Assembly: GCF_038022665.1 (NCBI RefSeq)
Contig: NZ_CP150629.1
Span: 1,966,480-2,030,479 of the forward strand
Source of the DNA: Methanolobus sp. WCC4
GTDB lineage: Archaea > Halobacteriota > Methanosarcinia > Methanosarcinales > Methanosarcinaceae
DNA: 64,000 nucleotides
Direction: 5' to 3'
The notes under the pieces are model-generated. The model searched no databases. It had not been told where the DNA came from and saw only the letters and a program-made list of their open reading frames with translations. Positions within the stretch are counted from its first letter, which is position 1. Each line of letters begins with the position of its first letter. A program made the translations under genes and the position numbers. Below are positions 48,320 to 60,276 of this stretch, in pieces.

Positions 48320-49087
48320 ATGAAGATCACGTTTCTGGGAACAGGTACTGGCATACCACAGGATGGCAGGGTACAGTCCGGTGTACTCGTTGATACAGGG
48401 GAAAAACTGTTGCTCTTTGACTGCGGATGCGGTGTCCTTGGAAGGATATTCGAGAGCGGGTACGACCATAAGGACATAGATGCGATCCTGCTCTCTCATC
48501 TGCATCTCGACCATGTGGGGGATGTGCTGGCACTCATCAAGGCCAACTGGCTTGTGGGAAGGACCGACATGAGGATATACGGACCGCAGGGCACCCGGGA
48601 ATGGTTCAGGAGGACACTGGACGTTTACGACTATCTCATTGACAGGTTCACCGTGGATATCACAGAACTCTCGCCGGGTGATGAGTTCATTCCCGAAGGC
48701 ACGGATGGGGCCTGTAACTGCAGTATCAGGACCGCAAAGACCGTCCATACAGACAACTCACTGGCCTACCGCCTTGAAAAGGATGGTAAGAGCATCGTCT
48801 ATACAGGCGACACAGAGCCTTGTGATGAGGTCATGGAACTGGCAGAGGGTGCGGATGTGCTCATACACGAATGCTCCTTCCCGCTGGGTTTCCCCATGAC
48901 CAACCACACCACTCCTGACATGTTGACCCTCATGATAGAAGAAGCCCCTCTGGACGTAAAAGAACTCTACCTGACACACCTCTATCCTCACATGCAGGGG
49001 CGCTACAGGGAGGCAACGGACCACATAAAGAAATACTTCAATGGTAATGTCACGGTTGCTAAGGACCTCATGGTGATCGAGCTTTAG
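48320..49087 (+). CDS. MBL-fold hydrolase, RNase Z-like
   Basis: 255 aa. The metal motif S-H-L-H-L-D-H-V-G-D (H-x-H-x-D-H) is at about 54-64. Y-T-G-D-T-E and I-H-E-C-S-F, plus a C-terminal Y-L-T-H-L-Y-P, supply the rest of the site. The glycine-rich start F-L-G-T-G-T-G-I-P resembles RNase Z/ElaC and related short MBL proteins. It lacks the long flexible arm of RNase Z, so it may cleave another phosphodiester or small substrate. It is transcribed away from the tRNA-Leu gene. Confidence 0.88.
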   Translation: MKITFLGTGTGIPQDGRVQSGVLVDTGEKLLLFDCGCGVLGRIFESGYDHKDIDAILLSHLHLDHVGDVLALIKANWLVGRTDMRIYGPQGTREWFRRTLDVYDYLIDRFTVDITELSPGDEFIPEGTDGACNCSIRTAKTVHTDNSLAYRLEKDGKSIVYTGDTEPCDEVMELAEGADVLIHECSFPLGFPMTNHTTPDMLTLMIEEAPLDVKELYLTHLYPHMQGRYREATDHIKKYFNGNVTVAKDLMVIEL

Positions 49088-49184
49088 TTTTAGTTTTAGC
49101 TTCAGCTCAGCAGGACATCAGGATAGAAAAGAAGTTAAGAAAAAAGAAGGACGTATGAAAACTATAAGGCCAGTTCAACCGGCT

Positions 49185-49727
49185 TTAGATGTTCTCAAGT
49201 GCTTCAAGGACAGCCTCACCGAACTTCTCGGCGGCAGTGGGGTCACGTCCTGTAACCACATTATCGGTTACGATGACATCCTCATTCTCATAGTCTGCCC
49301 CGGCATCAAGGAGTTCCTTGATACATGCAGGGTCATTGAACACCGTGGCCTTTTTACCCTCAAGGATACCTGCCCTTGCAAGTACAACAGGGGATACGCA
49401 GATAGCAGCAACGATCATCCCCAGATCAAAAGCCTCTGCAACCAGGTCCTGGAGTTTCTTATCAGGCCATAGCAACTTCCTGGCACCCGGTCCACCTGAA
49501 ATGACAATAGCGTCGTACTCACCTATACTCACATTCTTGATCGCGATATCGGGTTTTGCACTTCCTCCCAGAACACCCATAGCCTCATCAGTGGAATTAC
49601 TTGCAATGGTTATAGAGAGTCCTTCATCTTCGAATACATCCCTTGGTTCAAAGAACTCCTCATCCCTGAACCCTTCCTGTGCGATAACCATCAAAACTTT
49701 TTTGCTGCTAAGATCTGATCCTGCCAT
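49185..49727 (-). CDS. DJ-1/PfpI-family protein
   Basis: About 180 aa from the ATG at 49727 (AGTGAT upstream); an ATG at 49760 adds 11 residues. V-L-M-V-I-A-Q-E-G-F-R-D-E-E-F begins the flavodoxin-like fold. Y-D-A-I-V-I-S-G-G-P-G-A and A-A-I-C-V-S-P-V-V-L-A-R-A-G give the nucleophile elbow with the conserved cysteine. The family includes PfpI proteases and deglycase-like proteins. The typical H after the cysteine is V here (C-V-S), so a catalytic triad as in PfpI is not evident. A stress role is likely. Confidence 0.9.
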   Translation of the reverse strand: MAGSDLSSKKVLMVIAQEGFRDEEFFEPRDVFEDEGLSITIASNSTDEAMGVLGGSAKPDIAIKNVSIGEYDAIVISGGPGARKLLWPDKKLQDLVAEAFDLGMIVAAICVSPVVLARAGILEGKKATVFNDPACIKELLDAGADYENEDVIVTDNVVTGRDPTAAEKFGEAVLEALENI

Positions 49728-49939
49728 ATTATCACTTTGGTCCTTACTGATCAATATCATTTTTCAACTTTCCGGTAGGCACTCACCGGTATCTTCAAAC
49801 GACCTCACTTTAAACCCAATATACAATTCTTTCATTTCCGATACTTATATCTGACGAATTGAATGCAAGAACAGAAAAAAGAATTGCAAATGAGCACTGG
49901 AAAACAAGGAATTGAAAAAGAACTAAAAAAGAGAGGAAA

Positions 49940-49959
49940 CAGAAGGGAAATCCCCTTCT
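49940..49959 (-). terminator. Hairpin after the first chemoreceptor gene
   Basis: AGAAGGG and CCCTTCT pair across a 5-base loop just past the minus-strand stop at 49965, and a T-rich run follows on that strand. The equivalent place after the second receptor holds almost the same hairpin. Confidence 0.55.
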
Positions 49960-49964
49960 TATCC

Positions 49965-52034
<2,070 letters not shown>

Positions 52035-52100
52035 TCACCACATCTGTCATCTATTTTCGTTTTTAAGCATTAGTTGAACAGATGCTATATACAACAAATC

Positions 52101-52112
52101 AAATATATAAAT
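52101..52112 (-). promoter_or_regulatory. TATA box candidate for chemoreceptor A
   Basis: AAATATATAAAT on the + strand (reading ATTTATATATTT on the gene strand) is 73 bases upstream of the start and identical to the sequence before receptor B (54455-54466). Confidence 0.45.
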
Positions 52113-52261
52113 CTAGTGATGAATATAAAAATTTTCGATATGAGGAGGCATACTAGTCTAAAAAATAAAGGCAAATAATACTAATTTTTATTTAAAGCCG
52201 TTAAAAACAAAGAAGAGAATAATATTTAAAAGAATGAAATGTCTAAAAAAAGATAGGAAAT

Positions 52262-52280
52262 AGAAGGGAAATTCCCTTCT
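52262..52280 (-). terminator. Hairpin after the second chemoreceptor gene
   Basis: AGAAGGGAA-A-TTCCCTTCT is a perfect inverted repeat directly after the minus-strand stop at 52286, nearly identical to the hairpin after receptor A. Confidence 0.6.
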
Positions 52281-52285
52281 TATCC

Positions 52286-54340
52286 TTATTCTGTCATATA
52301 CTTCGCAACGAATTCCTGCATCTCAGCAGACATCTGAGCAAGTTCCTGTGAACTCCTGGCGAGCTCCTGCATGGATGCGTTCTGCTGCTCAACTGCTGCA
52401 GAGGTTTCCTGAGTACCTGCTGCTGCCTGCTCTGAGATGGATGCGACCTCATCCACAGTTGCAGTGACCTCCTGGATAGAGGCGGACTGCTGTTCAGCGG
52501 CTGCTGCAATGTTCTCTGCCATAAGAGCAACTCTGTTACTCTCCTCAACGATCCTCTGAACGGCTTCAACAGTGTTGGTCAATGCACCGACACCTTCTGT
52601 GACGGTATTTGTACCGGATTCCATTGATGCTACTGCTGCATGGGTACCATTCTGGATCTCAGCAATGAGCTCAGATATCTGTGATGCTGCGTTGCCTGAG
52701 TCTTCAGCAAGCTTTCTTACCTCATCTGCAACAACAGCGAAACCACGACCGTGTTCTCCTGCCCTTGCAGCCTCTATGGCAGCATTGAGTGCAAGCAGGT
52801 TGGTCTGGTCAGCTATGTTGGTGATAAGCATAACGATCTCACCTATCTGGTTGGACTTGGCCTCAAGTTCTTTGATAACATTCGCAGAACCATTTGTTGC
52901 ATTCTGGATAGCATCCATCTGTACAAGCATCTCTCTGGACTGGTCACCAACTTCAGAGATGAAATCCCTTGCTGCATTTGCTGCTTCTGCTGCCTGCTGG
53001 GCATTGGTAGCAATGTCCTGTACGCCCATGGTCATGTCATTCATTGTCCTGGCAACATCCTCTGATCTTGCAGACTGCTCCTGTGAGCCTCTTGCTATTT
53101 CATTAACAGTGTCAGATACCTGTGTAGATGCTGCGGTCATCTCTTCGACTGATGCAGACATCTCTTCTGCAGTTGAAGCAACACCATTTGCACTTTTACT
53201 CACCACATCGATGACGCTTGTGAGAGTTTCCAGTATATCGTTAAGACCAACAGGGATGGATGTGAAGTCGATATCGACATCAGTTTCGGCTCTGGAATTG
53301 ATCTTACCTTCCATTGCATCGTCAGATATCTTCTTGAAATCTGAAACGATCCCTTCAACACTTCTGGAAATGGACCTGCTTATCAGAATACCTGCTGCTG
53401 AACCAAGTATTACAAATATGAGTATAGCTGCAACAAGACCATTTCTGATGGCTCTTACAGGAGCTTCGAACTCGTCTATGTAAGTACCGGATGCAATGAT
53501 CCATTCATTTTCAGGATAGTAAGCGTAGCTGATCGCCTTGTCACGTCCCTGCCATTCATAGACAAGTCTTCCTTCCTTATTTGCAACCATTGTCTTTGCA
53601 AAGTCATTTGAAAGAAGGTTATCTCCCTCGATGCTTGGGTGAATAATTACATTACCCTCGGTGTCCATCACATACATGTAACCGGTCTCACCAAAGGTGA
53701 TGGTTTCCATCTGTTCCTTGATCATCTGACGGTAGTGTTCTTCAGGAGTAGCTATAGAAAGGATACCAATAGTCTTTCCTGCAGCATCCTTGATAGGTTC
53801 ATAGATTGTCAGATAGGTTTCACCAAGGACATCAGCCTCTCCCAGATAGGTCTGTCCCCTTTGAACAACGGTCTGATAGACTTCCTGTGAAACAGTGGTT
53901 CCAACTGCACGGCTTCCACTTTCATCAATAATTGTGGTAGATACACGAACAGCTGAGTTATCCCTTACCTGAAAGATAGTTGCATCAGAACCTGTCTCTT
54001 TCTTTACAAGATCGACTACTTCGTAATCGTTATTGATCACATGATCGCCAAATACCAATTGATTATCTGATATTGAGGGGGATCCGGAACTATATAGTTC
54101 AACACTTGCAACACCAATATTGGATACAAGACTTTCCCTGGCTACTGTGAATACGGCTTCCACATATTGTTCTTCCATGAAGACCTGTTCATCGAGTCTT
54201 TCATGGAGTTGTTCTCTAATAGCAGTCGAGGTTTGCTCGTAAGCAAATAACCCGACCGCTGTTACTGGCAAAATAGTAAGTATCAATGCAAGAGCAATGA
54301 TCTTACGGCTGATAGTAATGTTTTTCAAATTCAATTTCAT
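52286..54340 (-). CDS. Methyl-accepting chemotaxis protein B
   Basis: About 684 aa from the ATG at 54340 (an ATG at 54355 adds five residues). The layout is as in receptor A: TM1 near 14-34, Cache-type sensor to about 300, TM2 near 308-330 and the coiled-coil signalling domain with [10 protein letters not shown]. The sensor shares its framework with A but differs at many sites, so different ligands are likely. The signalling part is nearly the same as A, down to the C-terminal [14 protein letters not shown]. Both genes keep the same TATA box and terminator, so they are transcribed separately. Confidence 0.95.
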   Translation of the reverse strand: MKLNLKNITISRKIIALALILTILPVTAVGLFAYEQTSTAIREQLHERLDEQVFMEEQYVEAVFTVARESLVSNIGVASVELYSSGSPSISDNQLVFGDHVINNDYEVVDLVKKETGSDATIFQVRDNSAVRVSTTIIDESGSRAVGTTVSQEVYQTVVQRGQTYLGEADVLGETYLTIYEPIKDAAGKTIGILSIATPEEHYRQMIKEQMETITFGETGYMYVMDTEGNVIIHPSIEGDNLLSNDFAKTMVANKEGRLVYEWQGRDKAISYAYYPENEWIIASGTYIDEFEAPVRAIRNGLVAAILIFVILGSAAGILISRSISRSVEGIVSDFKKISDDAMEGKINSRAETDVDIDFTSIPVGLNDILETLTSVIDVVSKSANGVASTAEEMSASVEEMTAASTQVSDTVNEIARGSQEQSARSEDVARTMNDMTMGVQDIATNAQQAAEAANAARDFISEVGDQSREMLVQMDAIQNATNGSANVIKELEAKSNQIGEIVMLITNIADQTNLLALNAAIEAARAGEHGRGFAVVADEVRKLAEDSGNAASQISELIAEIQNGTHAAVASMESGTNTVTEGVGALTNTVEAVQRIVEESNRVALMAENIAAAAEQQSASIQEVTATVDEVASISEQAAAGTQETSAAVEQQNASMQELARSSQELAQMSAEMQEFVAKYMTE

Positions 54341-54355
54341 TGTCCACATCCTCAT

Positions 54356-54782
54356 CTTGTATATACATCATTTCGAATTTATTAACAATTGTGAATAGTA
54401 TATTATACACATGCGTGTATTTGTTGCTCACTAGAGGACTTATATGTAGTGTCTAAATATATAAATGTGCTGATTAGTTAGCCGACATTCGAACAAAAAT
54501 TAGTTACCTGTCAAGGAGTGTATTTAAGATACTCGAATATTTCACATGTATTGAACTTATTATCTAATGTGTATCAATATCACAATAAAAATGCAATTAC
54601 AACAACATTATTTTAAAATAATTAAGAGATAATTATTCCTGCATATACAATAATTAATTTTCGTATACAGATCATTCAGATATAAGGAATGGATACAGAC
54701 GATCATTCTTACAGATAGATGTATCCATCCGGAATAAGAACCACATAATAACTGGAAGAAATAGCAGTCAATGAACCGGAAA
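54356..54782. other. Intergenic stretch between chemoreceptor B and the methyltransferase
   Basis: 427 A/T-rich bases without a convincing gene. The TATA candidate for receptor B (54455-54466) lies here. A 71-aa frame on the minus strand has no supporting signals. No RNA gene is seen. Confidence 0.5.
54455..54466 (-). promoter_or_regulatory. TATA box candidate for chemoreceptor B
   Basis: AAATATATAAAT, identical to the sequence before receptor A, about 115 bases upstream of the start. Confidence 0.4.
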
Positions 54783-55814
54783 TTAGCTGCTGTCCTCGTA
54801 AAATTCATTCCTTGCGGCCACAAAAGCCTTGATATTATCTATCGGAGTACGTGGAGCTATACCACAACCCGGTGAAAGTATACCAACACCATCCCCGATG
54901 CATTGTTTTGCCTCTTTTTTTATGTGTTCGGTACTCTTGCCAAGCAGGGTTGCTGCAGGCGAGACATTGCCAATTAGACATATCCTGTCCCCTACGACCC
55001 GGGCTGCATACGCAACATCGACCTTCTCCTCGATGCTCAATCCTTCGAATCCCGATCCAACTACCATTTCCAGGATCGCAGTGGCATCGCCGCATATGTG
55101 AACGATGCTGTGTCCTTTCATTTCCCCGGTGAGTTCCCTGTAATGAGGAAGCACAAGTGACTCGAAAAGTGACGGAGGTAAGATATCAGGACCGGCCTCT
55201 GAGTCTATAATGACCACAGCATCAACACCCCTGTCAAAAAGGGCATTTGAATACTCGATACAGACCTTTTTTCCAATGATCATCAGTTCTTCGAGGAGTT
55301 CAGGGTCCGTTATACACCATTTAAGGTAGTTCTGCGCACCACACAGATAGAATGCAATAGCAGCAGGACCTACCATTCCTGCTATCACAGGAACATCATC
55401 CGACACTCTGCCCTTTATGATATCCGTGGCTTCAAGCATCGCTTTTATCCTTTTGCTCTCAAGCAGATCGTCAGGAATAGAGATAGTTGCAACATCTTCT
55501 TTCTTCTTACATGGATGATCAAGCTGGTAAGGTTGAGTATCCAGAGAGCCTTCATCGAATACACATCCAAGGGTCTCAGCTATGATCGAATTACAAAAAG
55601 GATACCTTACAGCCTCAAGACCCATTACCTCATGTCCTGCAATTGCCAGTGATGCCATCTTCTCCGGATCATAATGTGCTTCGGGCCATTTAGCGCCTGT
55701 GAGCTCCATAAGCTCCACAGTTCCGGTCTGAGTGACTGCACATACAGGAACCTTATCGACATCTTTCCTTTCAAGTGAACGGATAAAGCGTTCTTTTAGT
55801 GTAAGCTCGGCCAA
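54783..55814 (-). CDS. Methylcobalamin:coenzyme M methyltransferase (MtaA/MtbA family)
   Basis: 343 aa from a TTG at 55814 with GGAGGA eight bases upstream; the frame can be extended, but the family starts at A-E-L-T-L-K-E-R-F. It is a TIM-barrel zinc enzyme of the UroD-like methyltransferase family. The zinc ligands are H-I-C-G-D near 230 and the later S-P-G-C-G-I-A-P (C near 315). The N-terminal F-I-R-S-L-E-R-K-D-V-D-K-V-P-V is typical. It moves the methyl group from a methylated corrinoid protein to coenzyme M in methylotrophic methanogenesis. Which substrate line it serves (methanol or methylamines) cannot be told. Confidence 0.93.
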   Translation of the reverse strand: MAELTLKERFIRSLERKDVDKVPVCAVTQTGTVELMELTGAKWPEAHYDPEKMASLAIAGHEVMGLEAVRYPFCNSIIAETLGCVFDEGSLDTQPYQLDHPCKKKEDVATISIPDDLLESKRIKAMLEATDIIKGRVSDDVPVIAGMVGPAAIAFYLCGAQNYLKWCITDPELLEELMIIGKKVCIEYSNALFDRGVDAVVIIDSEAGPDILPPSLFESLVLPHYRELTGEMKGHSIVHICGDATAILEMVVGSGFEGLSIEEKVDVAYAARVVGDRICLIGNVSPAATLLGKSTEHIKKEAKQCIGDGVGILSPGCGIAPRTPIDNIKAFVAARNEFYEDSS

Positions 55815-56076
55815 GAGAATATTCCTCCGAAATATAAAATGGTCATCCTGGATAGCGACCATTGAGACATATGTGTTCTAACGATATAAGGGGTTCTTCC
55901 AGGTTGAGCATATACAGCATCTTGTTCTTTATTTCTGCACCCCTCAACATCTTGCAGAAAATCTATCCCCTCAATATTTTTGACAGATCATAAATATAGA
56001 AAACGACAATTGACGACAAAAAATACCAAATGTTTTATATGTACTCAAGTAATTTCTGAGAGTGAGGTACAAGAAT

Positions 56077-56880
56077 ATGGCTGAAATATTTCAAAAGATG
56101 ATAGTAATAACATCACTATTAGCTCTGGTATTGATGTCAGGGTGTGCGGAAGAGCCGGTCGACCCTGTAAGCTCCGAGAACGTTTTCCTTTCAGTATCAC
56201 CTGTTGTTATTAAGGAATTCAATTCACAGGACATTACCCTGACAGTTAGCAACAATGCCACACAGGCAATCGATTCCGTCCAGCTGGTCAGCTTTACACC
56301 ACTTACGGTAGCAGGAACGAACTCGATCAACATACCCGGGAAAACAGGAACTCCAGAATCTTCTGCACTCTATGTTCAGGTCACAGCACCTGCATATGAC
56401 ACGGATGTCAATGACTCTGCAGTAACTGTAAGTTATCTTTCAGGCATGGACGAGGAAGGAAAGCAGGTCACAAAGACAAGCTCCATACCTGTTGATATCA
56501 CAATACTCCCTGACGTGAAACTCCAGTTCCTTGGTTTTGTCACAAACATGAGTGCACTGCGTACAACAGCTTCCGATTCATGGGAACTTGATGCAGGAGA
56601 AGATGCGACAATAAGTTTCTCCGTGAAGAACCACGGACAGAGCACAATACCTGCAGAACTCCTTACTGTTGTAGCTGATGTTGACAACAAGCTCATAGCA
56701 GACCAGGCATCAATGAACATAACACAGGCAATGGCAAAGAGCGGAACATCATACACAAAGGGATTGCAGATACCTGTGAACGATGACGCACCCAACGGCG
56801 AGACCGATGTGTATGTTAAATTGATGTACGGGGACCATATCGTAGATGAGCAGACACTTACACTAACAGTCAAACTGTAG
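56077..56880 (+). CDS. Lipoprotein with CARDB-like domains
   Basis: 267 aa from the ATG at 56077 (GTGAGG upstream; a frame from 56062 is also open). The signal sequence ends in the lipobox L-M-S-G-C at about residue 22. Two beta-sandwich segments follow, with S-N-N-A-T-Q-A-I-D-S-V and K-N-H-G-Q-S-T-I-P-A-E-L-L, like CARDB/archaeal cell-adhesion domains. No C-terminal sorting signal is seen. It starts an operon with the next lipoprotein, eight bases downstream. An extracellular, membrane-attached role is likely, with unknown ligand. Confidence 0.82.
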   Translation: MAEIFQKMIVITSLLALVLMSGCAEEPVDPVSSENVFLSVSPVVIKEFNSQDITLTVSNNATQAIDSVQLVSFTPLTVAGTNSINIPGKTGTPESSALYVQVTAPAYDTDVNDSAVTVSYLSGMDEEGKQVTKTSSIPVDITILPDVKLQFLGFVTNMSALRTTASDSWELDAGEDATISFSVKNHGQSTIPAELLTVVADVDNKLIADQASMNITQAMAKSGTSYTKGLQIPVNDDAPNGETDVYVKLMYGDHIVDEQTLTLTVKL

Positions 56881-56888
56881 GCGGTAGT

Positions 56889-57830
56889 ATGAAAGTTAGG
56901 AATTTCCTGATCTTTCTCTCCGTTCTCTTTTTTTGTTTTATCAGTGGATGCCTGAATGAGGATCTGAGAACTGAGGAACAACATCCGGTCATAACCAACG
57001 TTGATGTCATGGCAACACCTGCAGATGAAGAGTTCCAGCTCAGGGTCACTGCTTATATCCAGAATCCTGCGAACAGTGATACCGGTTCACTTTCTGTCAG
57101 GGTGAAGACAAAGGACCCATATACCAATCTGATAACCGCAGAATACAGCGAGAGCGTAGGATACCTGAAAGCGACCTCGCAGACCTATAAGGCATTCAAT
57201 TTCAATGTGCCCAATAGCGGTGACCAGCTGGTACAGGTAGAGCTTTTCGAGGATACGAATCTTGTAGATGACCATACGACCCAGATAGAACTCGTTCAGG
57301 GAACCGATGATGTGGTCGCGAATGTGATCCTTACCGACCTTATGATAGAGACCATACAGGCAACCAACTACGGAGAGGACATTATCTTCGAGGCATCCCC
57401 GGGACTATATAATCAGGGAGATGAAGTAAATAAGGTCACCGTGGTCGTTACAGCCACCGTGGATGAGTATACAAGATACACAGGAAGTGTTATAGTCTCG
57501 AATCTGGAAGCAAACCAGAGAAAGAGAGGTACTGTGAGAATGACGGTCCCTGCAGATGAGTCGTACTCCTTTGAGGTCGATGTTATCGTTGACGGGGAAG
57601 TGACATCCAGTGCAGCCACCAGCATGTCAATAAAGCTCCACGACCTGAAACTTGAGACTCCGGTCACATATCCACTTCTTGGATCCGAAGCTCCTGTAGA
57701 AGAGGAAATGCCTGAAGAGGAAGTAGAAGACACTGCAGCTGAGGAATCCCCCGGATTCGGAATACCAGTACTTGTGATATCAATGCTGTTCGCTGCCGGT
57801 ACTATAAGAAAGAAGAACAGGAAAGTGTGA
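56889..57830 (+). CDS. Lipoprotein with C-terminal PGF-CTERM-like anchor
   Basis: 313 aa. The N-terminus has a signal peptide with lipobox I-S-G-C near residue 21. Beta-rich repeats follow (I-Q-N-P-A-N-S-D-T-G-S-L-S-V-R-V and N-Q-G-D-E-V-N-K-V-T-V-V-V-T), resembling CARDB-type domains. The C-terminus has an acidic linker (E-E-E-M-P-E-E-E-V-E-D-T), then S-P-G-F-G-I-P-V-L-V-I-S and K-K-N-R-K, a PGF-CTERM-like tail. A protein with both a lipobox and a sorting tail would be anchored at both ends or processed at one. It is in an operon with the preceding lipoprotein. Confidence 0.8.
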   Translation: MKVRNFLIFLSVLFFCFISGCLNEDLRTEEQHPVITNVDVMATPADEEFQLRVTAYIQNPANSDTGSLSVRVKTKDPYTNLITAEYSESVGYLKATSQTYKAFNFNVPNSGDQLVQVELFEDTNLVDDHTTQIELVQGTDDVVANVILTDLMIETIQATNYGEDIIFEASPGLYNQGDEVNKVTVVVTATVDEYTRYTGSVIVSNLEANQRKRGTVRMTVPADESYSFEVDVIVDGEVTSSAATSMSIKLHDLKLETPVTYPLLGSEAPVEEEMPEEEVEDTAAEESPGFGIPVLVISMLFAAGTIRKKNRKV

Positions 57831-57875
57831 TCATTCTTTTTTATTCTTCTTTCTTTTTTCTTTTTTTATTTGAAT

Positions 57876-58469
57876 TCAATATCCATCTAAATGCAGGACA
57901 TCGATGCGGAATCCTTCAAGCATCCCTGACAATCTGAAAAGTGGAAGGCCAACCACATTGAAAAAGTCACCTTCTATCCTTTCCACAAGTATTGCACCTT
58001 TTCCCTGTATAGCAAATGCACCGGCTTTGCCCATGGGTTCACCTGTATTTACATAAGCATCGATCAGCTTGCCGCTCATCTCTCTCATCCGAACGACTGT
58101 CATCTCATGTTCAGTGATTAACTTCCCGCTGGCAACATCAAGTACTGTAAGTCCTGTGACGGCTTTTATGTCCTTTCCACTTATCATGGACAGCATTGTC
58201 CTTGCATCTTCTTCATCCTCCGGTTTCCCCAGAACCTTATCATCACAGATCACAACAGTGTCTGCAGAGATGATAATGCCTTCCTTGAAACCACCAGCAA
58301 CATCCAGTGCCTTTTCCCTTGAATGATGCATCACAAGCTCTGTCGGATCCAGACCATCTACCGTTCCCTCGGCATAGGAGCTTACACGAACCTCAAAGTC
58401 CCTGCCGATCAACTGTGCAAGAAGCTCTTTTCTTCTTTCGGATGCTGAAGCAAGAATGATCATTTTCAT
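57876..58469 (-). CDS. maf: Maf-family nucleotide pyrophosphatase
   Basis: 197 aa. L-A-S-A-S-E-R-R-K-E-L-L is the N-terminal phosphate motif. S-A-D-T-V-V near 70 has the catalytic aspartate; G-K-P-E-D-E-E-D-A and S-G-K-D-I-K-A-V-T-G-L follow. Y-V-N-T-G-E-P-M-G-K-A-G-A-F-A-I-Q-G-K-G-A gives the substrate-binding loop. Maf proteins hydrolyse non-canonical nucleotides (dTTP, UTP, m5UTP or 7-methyl-GTP) to monophosphates and pyrophosphate. The specificity group is not clear from the sequence. It stands next to a polypyrimidine tract at 57837-57870 that ends both convergent genes. Confidence 0.95.
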   Translation of the reverse strand: MKMIILASASERRKELLAQLIGRDFEVRVSSYAEGTVDGLDPTELVMHHSREKALDVAGGFKEGIIISADTVVICDDKVLGKPEDEEDARTMLSMISGKDIKAVTGLTVLDVASGKLITEHEMTVVRMREMSGKLIDAYVNTGEPMGKAGAFAIQGKGAILVERIEGDFFNVVGLPLFRLSGMLEGFRIDVLHLDGY

Positions 58470-58583
58470 GTAGCTAACAAGGGTTGAACATGATATTTAC
58501 TTTATCACGAAACCCGGGAACCTATCCGGGAAAAGAGTTCCAAAAAAGAAAAATTAAGGCAAACTCCAGTTTACCCTGTCTAT

Positions 58584-59699
58584 TCACTCTTCTGGTAAGG
58601 CCACTGGACCCGAACCATCATCAATGTTGCCATTTCCTCCTTTATACATATTATGGCGAGAATCAAATATAGGCAGGTCCACCGGATACCACATCTGCAG
58701 GAAAGTCAACATATGATATTTCATGAAGACCTTTGCAGGCATTGATACGAACGACATCACGAAAATGAAGAGAATGAACTCGACAATAACTATTGGTATC
58801 AAGAGGATCCATACAGTTGTATCTGAGACAAGTGCCGAGAAAATAAAATAGCAAACAAAGGCAACAAGAGCCAAAACGATCAGGACGAGGACGGCAACGA
58901 TAACCCCGACTATCGCAACAGCTATTCCCACAGCAATACCAAGTATGAGGCGGCCTATCCAGTATATGATGATCTGTTGCCAGTCACGTCTGAACTGTTC
59001 AACTACCCTTGATAATCCGGAGAAGAGACTGATCCCTGAGTACATCGAGACCGGTATTGCCATATTGATAAAAGAATTTATGACCCCCATTATCAGCGCA
59101 ACTACAAAAAGAACAGCTATCAGGAATAATATCATAAAAGGTAACATCAGGAGTAGTGCATTGAAGTTGATCGAGTCCGGATCTGCCAGACTTGCAAATG
59201 AGATACCTGCAATTGACAGGAAAAGCAATGCTGCAAGACCGAATATCGTTAAGGTCACAAGACCTAACAGGATGCGCAGAACGAAAAGTGATAATCCTTT
59301 TCCGAAGTATCTTTTGAAATATTTCCGTATCTGTACATCATTGGATACCAGCGATCCTACAAAAACGAATTCCATTACACTGCTGATTATGCTCATCACC
59401 AGTACAAAGAGAATTATCGCCAGGACAATACCGATCATAAGGGCCACCACAGAATGAGATGCGAAGAAATTCTGTATCGTATCCATTATCTCGGTAAGAC
59501 CGGCCGGTACATCTGAGAAGTCCGTATTGGAATCACCATAGGAACCACCATTCCCCCCGCTGTTGAATCCACTGCCACTTCCAACAAAGAAAGCTATTAT
59601 GGCTAATTTGATCCATTTCCAGAGGTCAAAGGGTTCAATAAGACATGTCCGTGTCCTTTCTATGGCACGGCCTACAGCATCAATTACATACCAGCTCAT
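58584..59699 (-). CDS. Multi-pass membrane protein (DUF7544-like), unknown
   Basis: 371 aa. The N-terminal stretch A-V-G-R-A-I-E-R-T-R-T-C-L-I-E-P-F-D-L-W-K-W is amphipathic and conserved in archaeal proteins of the DUF7544 type. It is followed by a G/S-rich loop (G-S-G-S-G-F-N-S-G-G-N-G-G) and about six transmembrane helices at 80-110, 140-170, 180-220, 250-290, 290-320 and 320-345. A short polar tail ends it. Function unknown; possibly linked to glycerophospholipid-type membrane-protein families by name only. Monocistronic, next to a TPR protein gene. Confidence 0.7.
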   Translation of the reverse strand: MSWYVIDAVGRAIERTRTCLIEPFDLWKWIKLAIIAFFVGSGSGFNSGGNGGSYGDSNTDFSDVPAGLTEIMDTIQNFFASHSVVALMIGIVLAIILFVLVMSIISSVMEFVFVGSLVSNDVQIRKYFKRYFGKGLSLFVLRILLGLVTLTIFGLAALLFLSIAGISFASLADPDSINFNALLLMLPFMILFLIAVLFVVALIMGVINSFINMAIPVSMYSGISLFSGLSRVVEQFRRDWQQIIIYWIGRLILGIAVGIAVAIVGVIVAVLVLIVLALVAFVCYFIFSALVSDTTVWILLIPIVIVEFILFIFVMSFVSMPAKVFMKYHMLTFLQMWYPVDLPIFDSRHNMYKGGNGNIDDGSGPVALPEE

Positions 59700-59756
59700 G
59701 TAAATTACTATAAAGTGTGCAGATAAATAGTTACTGGTTTTGTCTCAATTGGAATA

Positions 59757-60158
59757 TCAGTTGAAATATGAATTGACACTGCTGCGGTTCCTTGCACCAA
59801 GTATGACCTGTTTCAGCATTACGAGCCCGTCATCCTGCGGGTAATAACCTATCGCCCTTTCCAGGATCTCCAGTGACTTTTCAGGCATCGATGAATGAAG
59901 ACATGCATCTGCAAAGGTTATGAGCACGGTCCTGGAGAAAGGATCTATCTCAAGAGCTTCCTCAAAGATAGCAATTCCTGTTTCAGGTTCACCTTTAAGG
60001 CAATAGGCAAGTCCTTTGAGTGACAGGGCCCCTTCATCCTCTGGATTATGTTCAAGGATCTCATCCAGACAGGATATCGCTTTTTCGTATTCCCCGTCAG
60101 CGATCAGGATATCGGACTGACGTAGAAGGAGCTCTTCATTTGTAGCAGAACCATCCAT
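59757..60158 (-). CDS. Tetratricopeptide-repeat (TPR) protein
   Basis: 133 aa of helical repeats: D-G-E-Y-E-K-A-I-S-C-L-D-E-I-L-E-H-N-P-E-D-E-G-A-L, C-L-K-G-E-P-E-T-G-I-A-I-F-E-E-A-L-E-I-D-P-F and M-P-E-K-S-L-E-I-L-E-R-A-I-G-Y-Y-P-Q-D-D. These fit three TPR units with G/A at position 8 and A at 20, ending in a short tail. It is a protein-protein scaffold in the cytoplasm with no evident partner. The start at 60158 is preceded by A/T-rich DNA with TTATTAATAAATA. Confidence 0.9.
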   Translation of the reverse strand: MDGSATNEELLLRQSDILIADGEYEKAISCLDEILEHNPEDEGALSLKGLAYCLKGEPETGIAIFEEALEIDPFSRTVLITFADACLHSSMPEKSLEILERAIGYYPQDDGLVMLKQVILGARNRSSVNSYFN

Positions 60159-60276
60159 AATAAAAAATGAATGTTCATTATTAATAAATATTTCACCCTG
60201 TGAACAGTCTCAATATAAAATAAATTGATGAGTTGAAAATAAAATAGATAAGATACCTTATGATCGATATCTTATA

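Noticed and set aside
54608-54823. 71-aa minus-strand frame before the MtaA/MtbA gene end
   Set aside because: It overlaps the 3' end of the methyltransferase gene on the same strand, lacks a start signal, and looks like chance coding in A/T-rich DNA.
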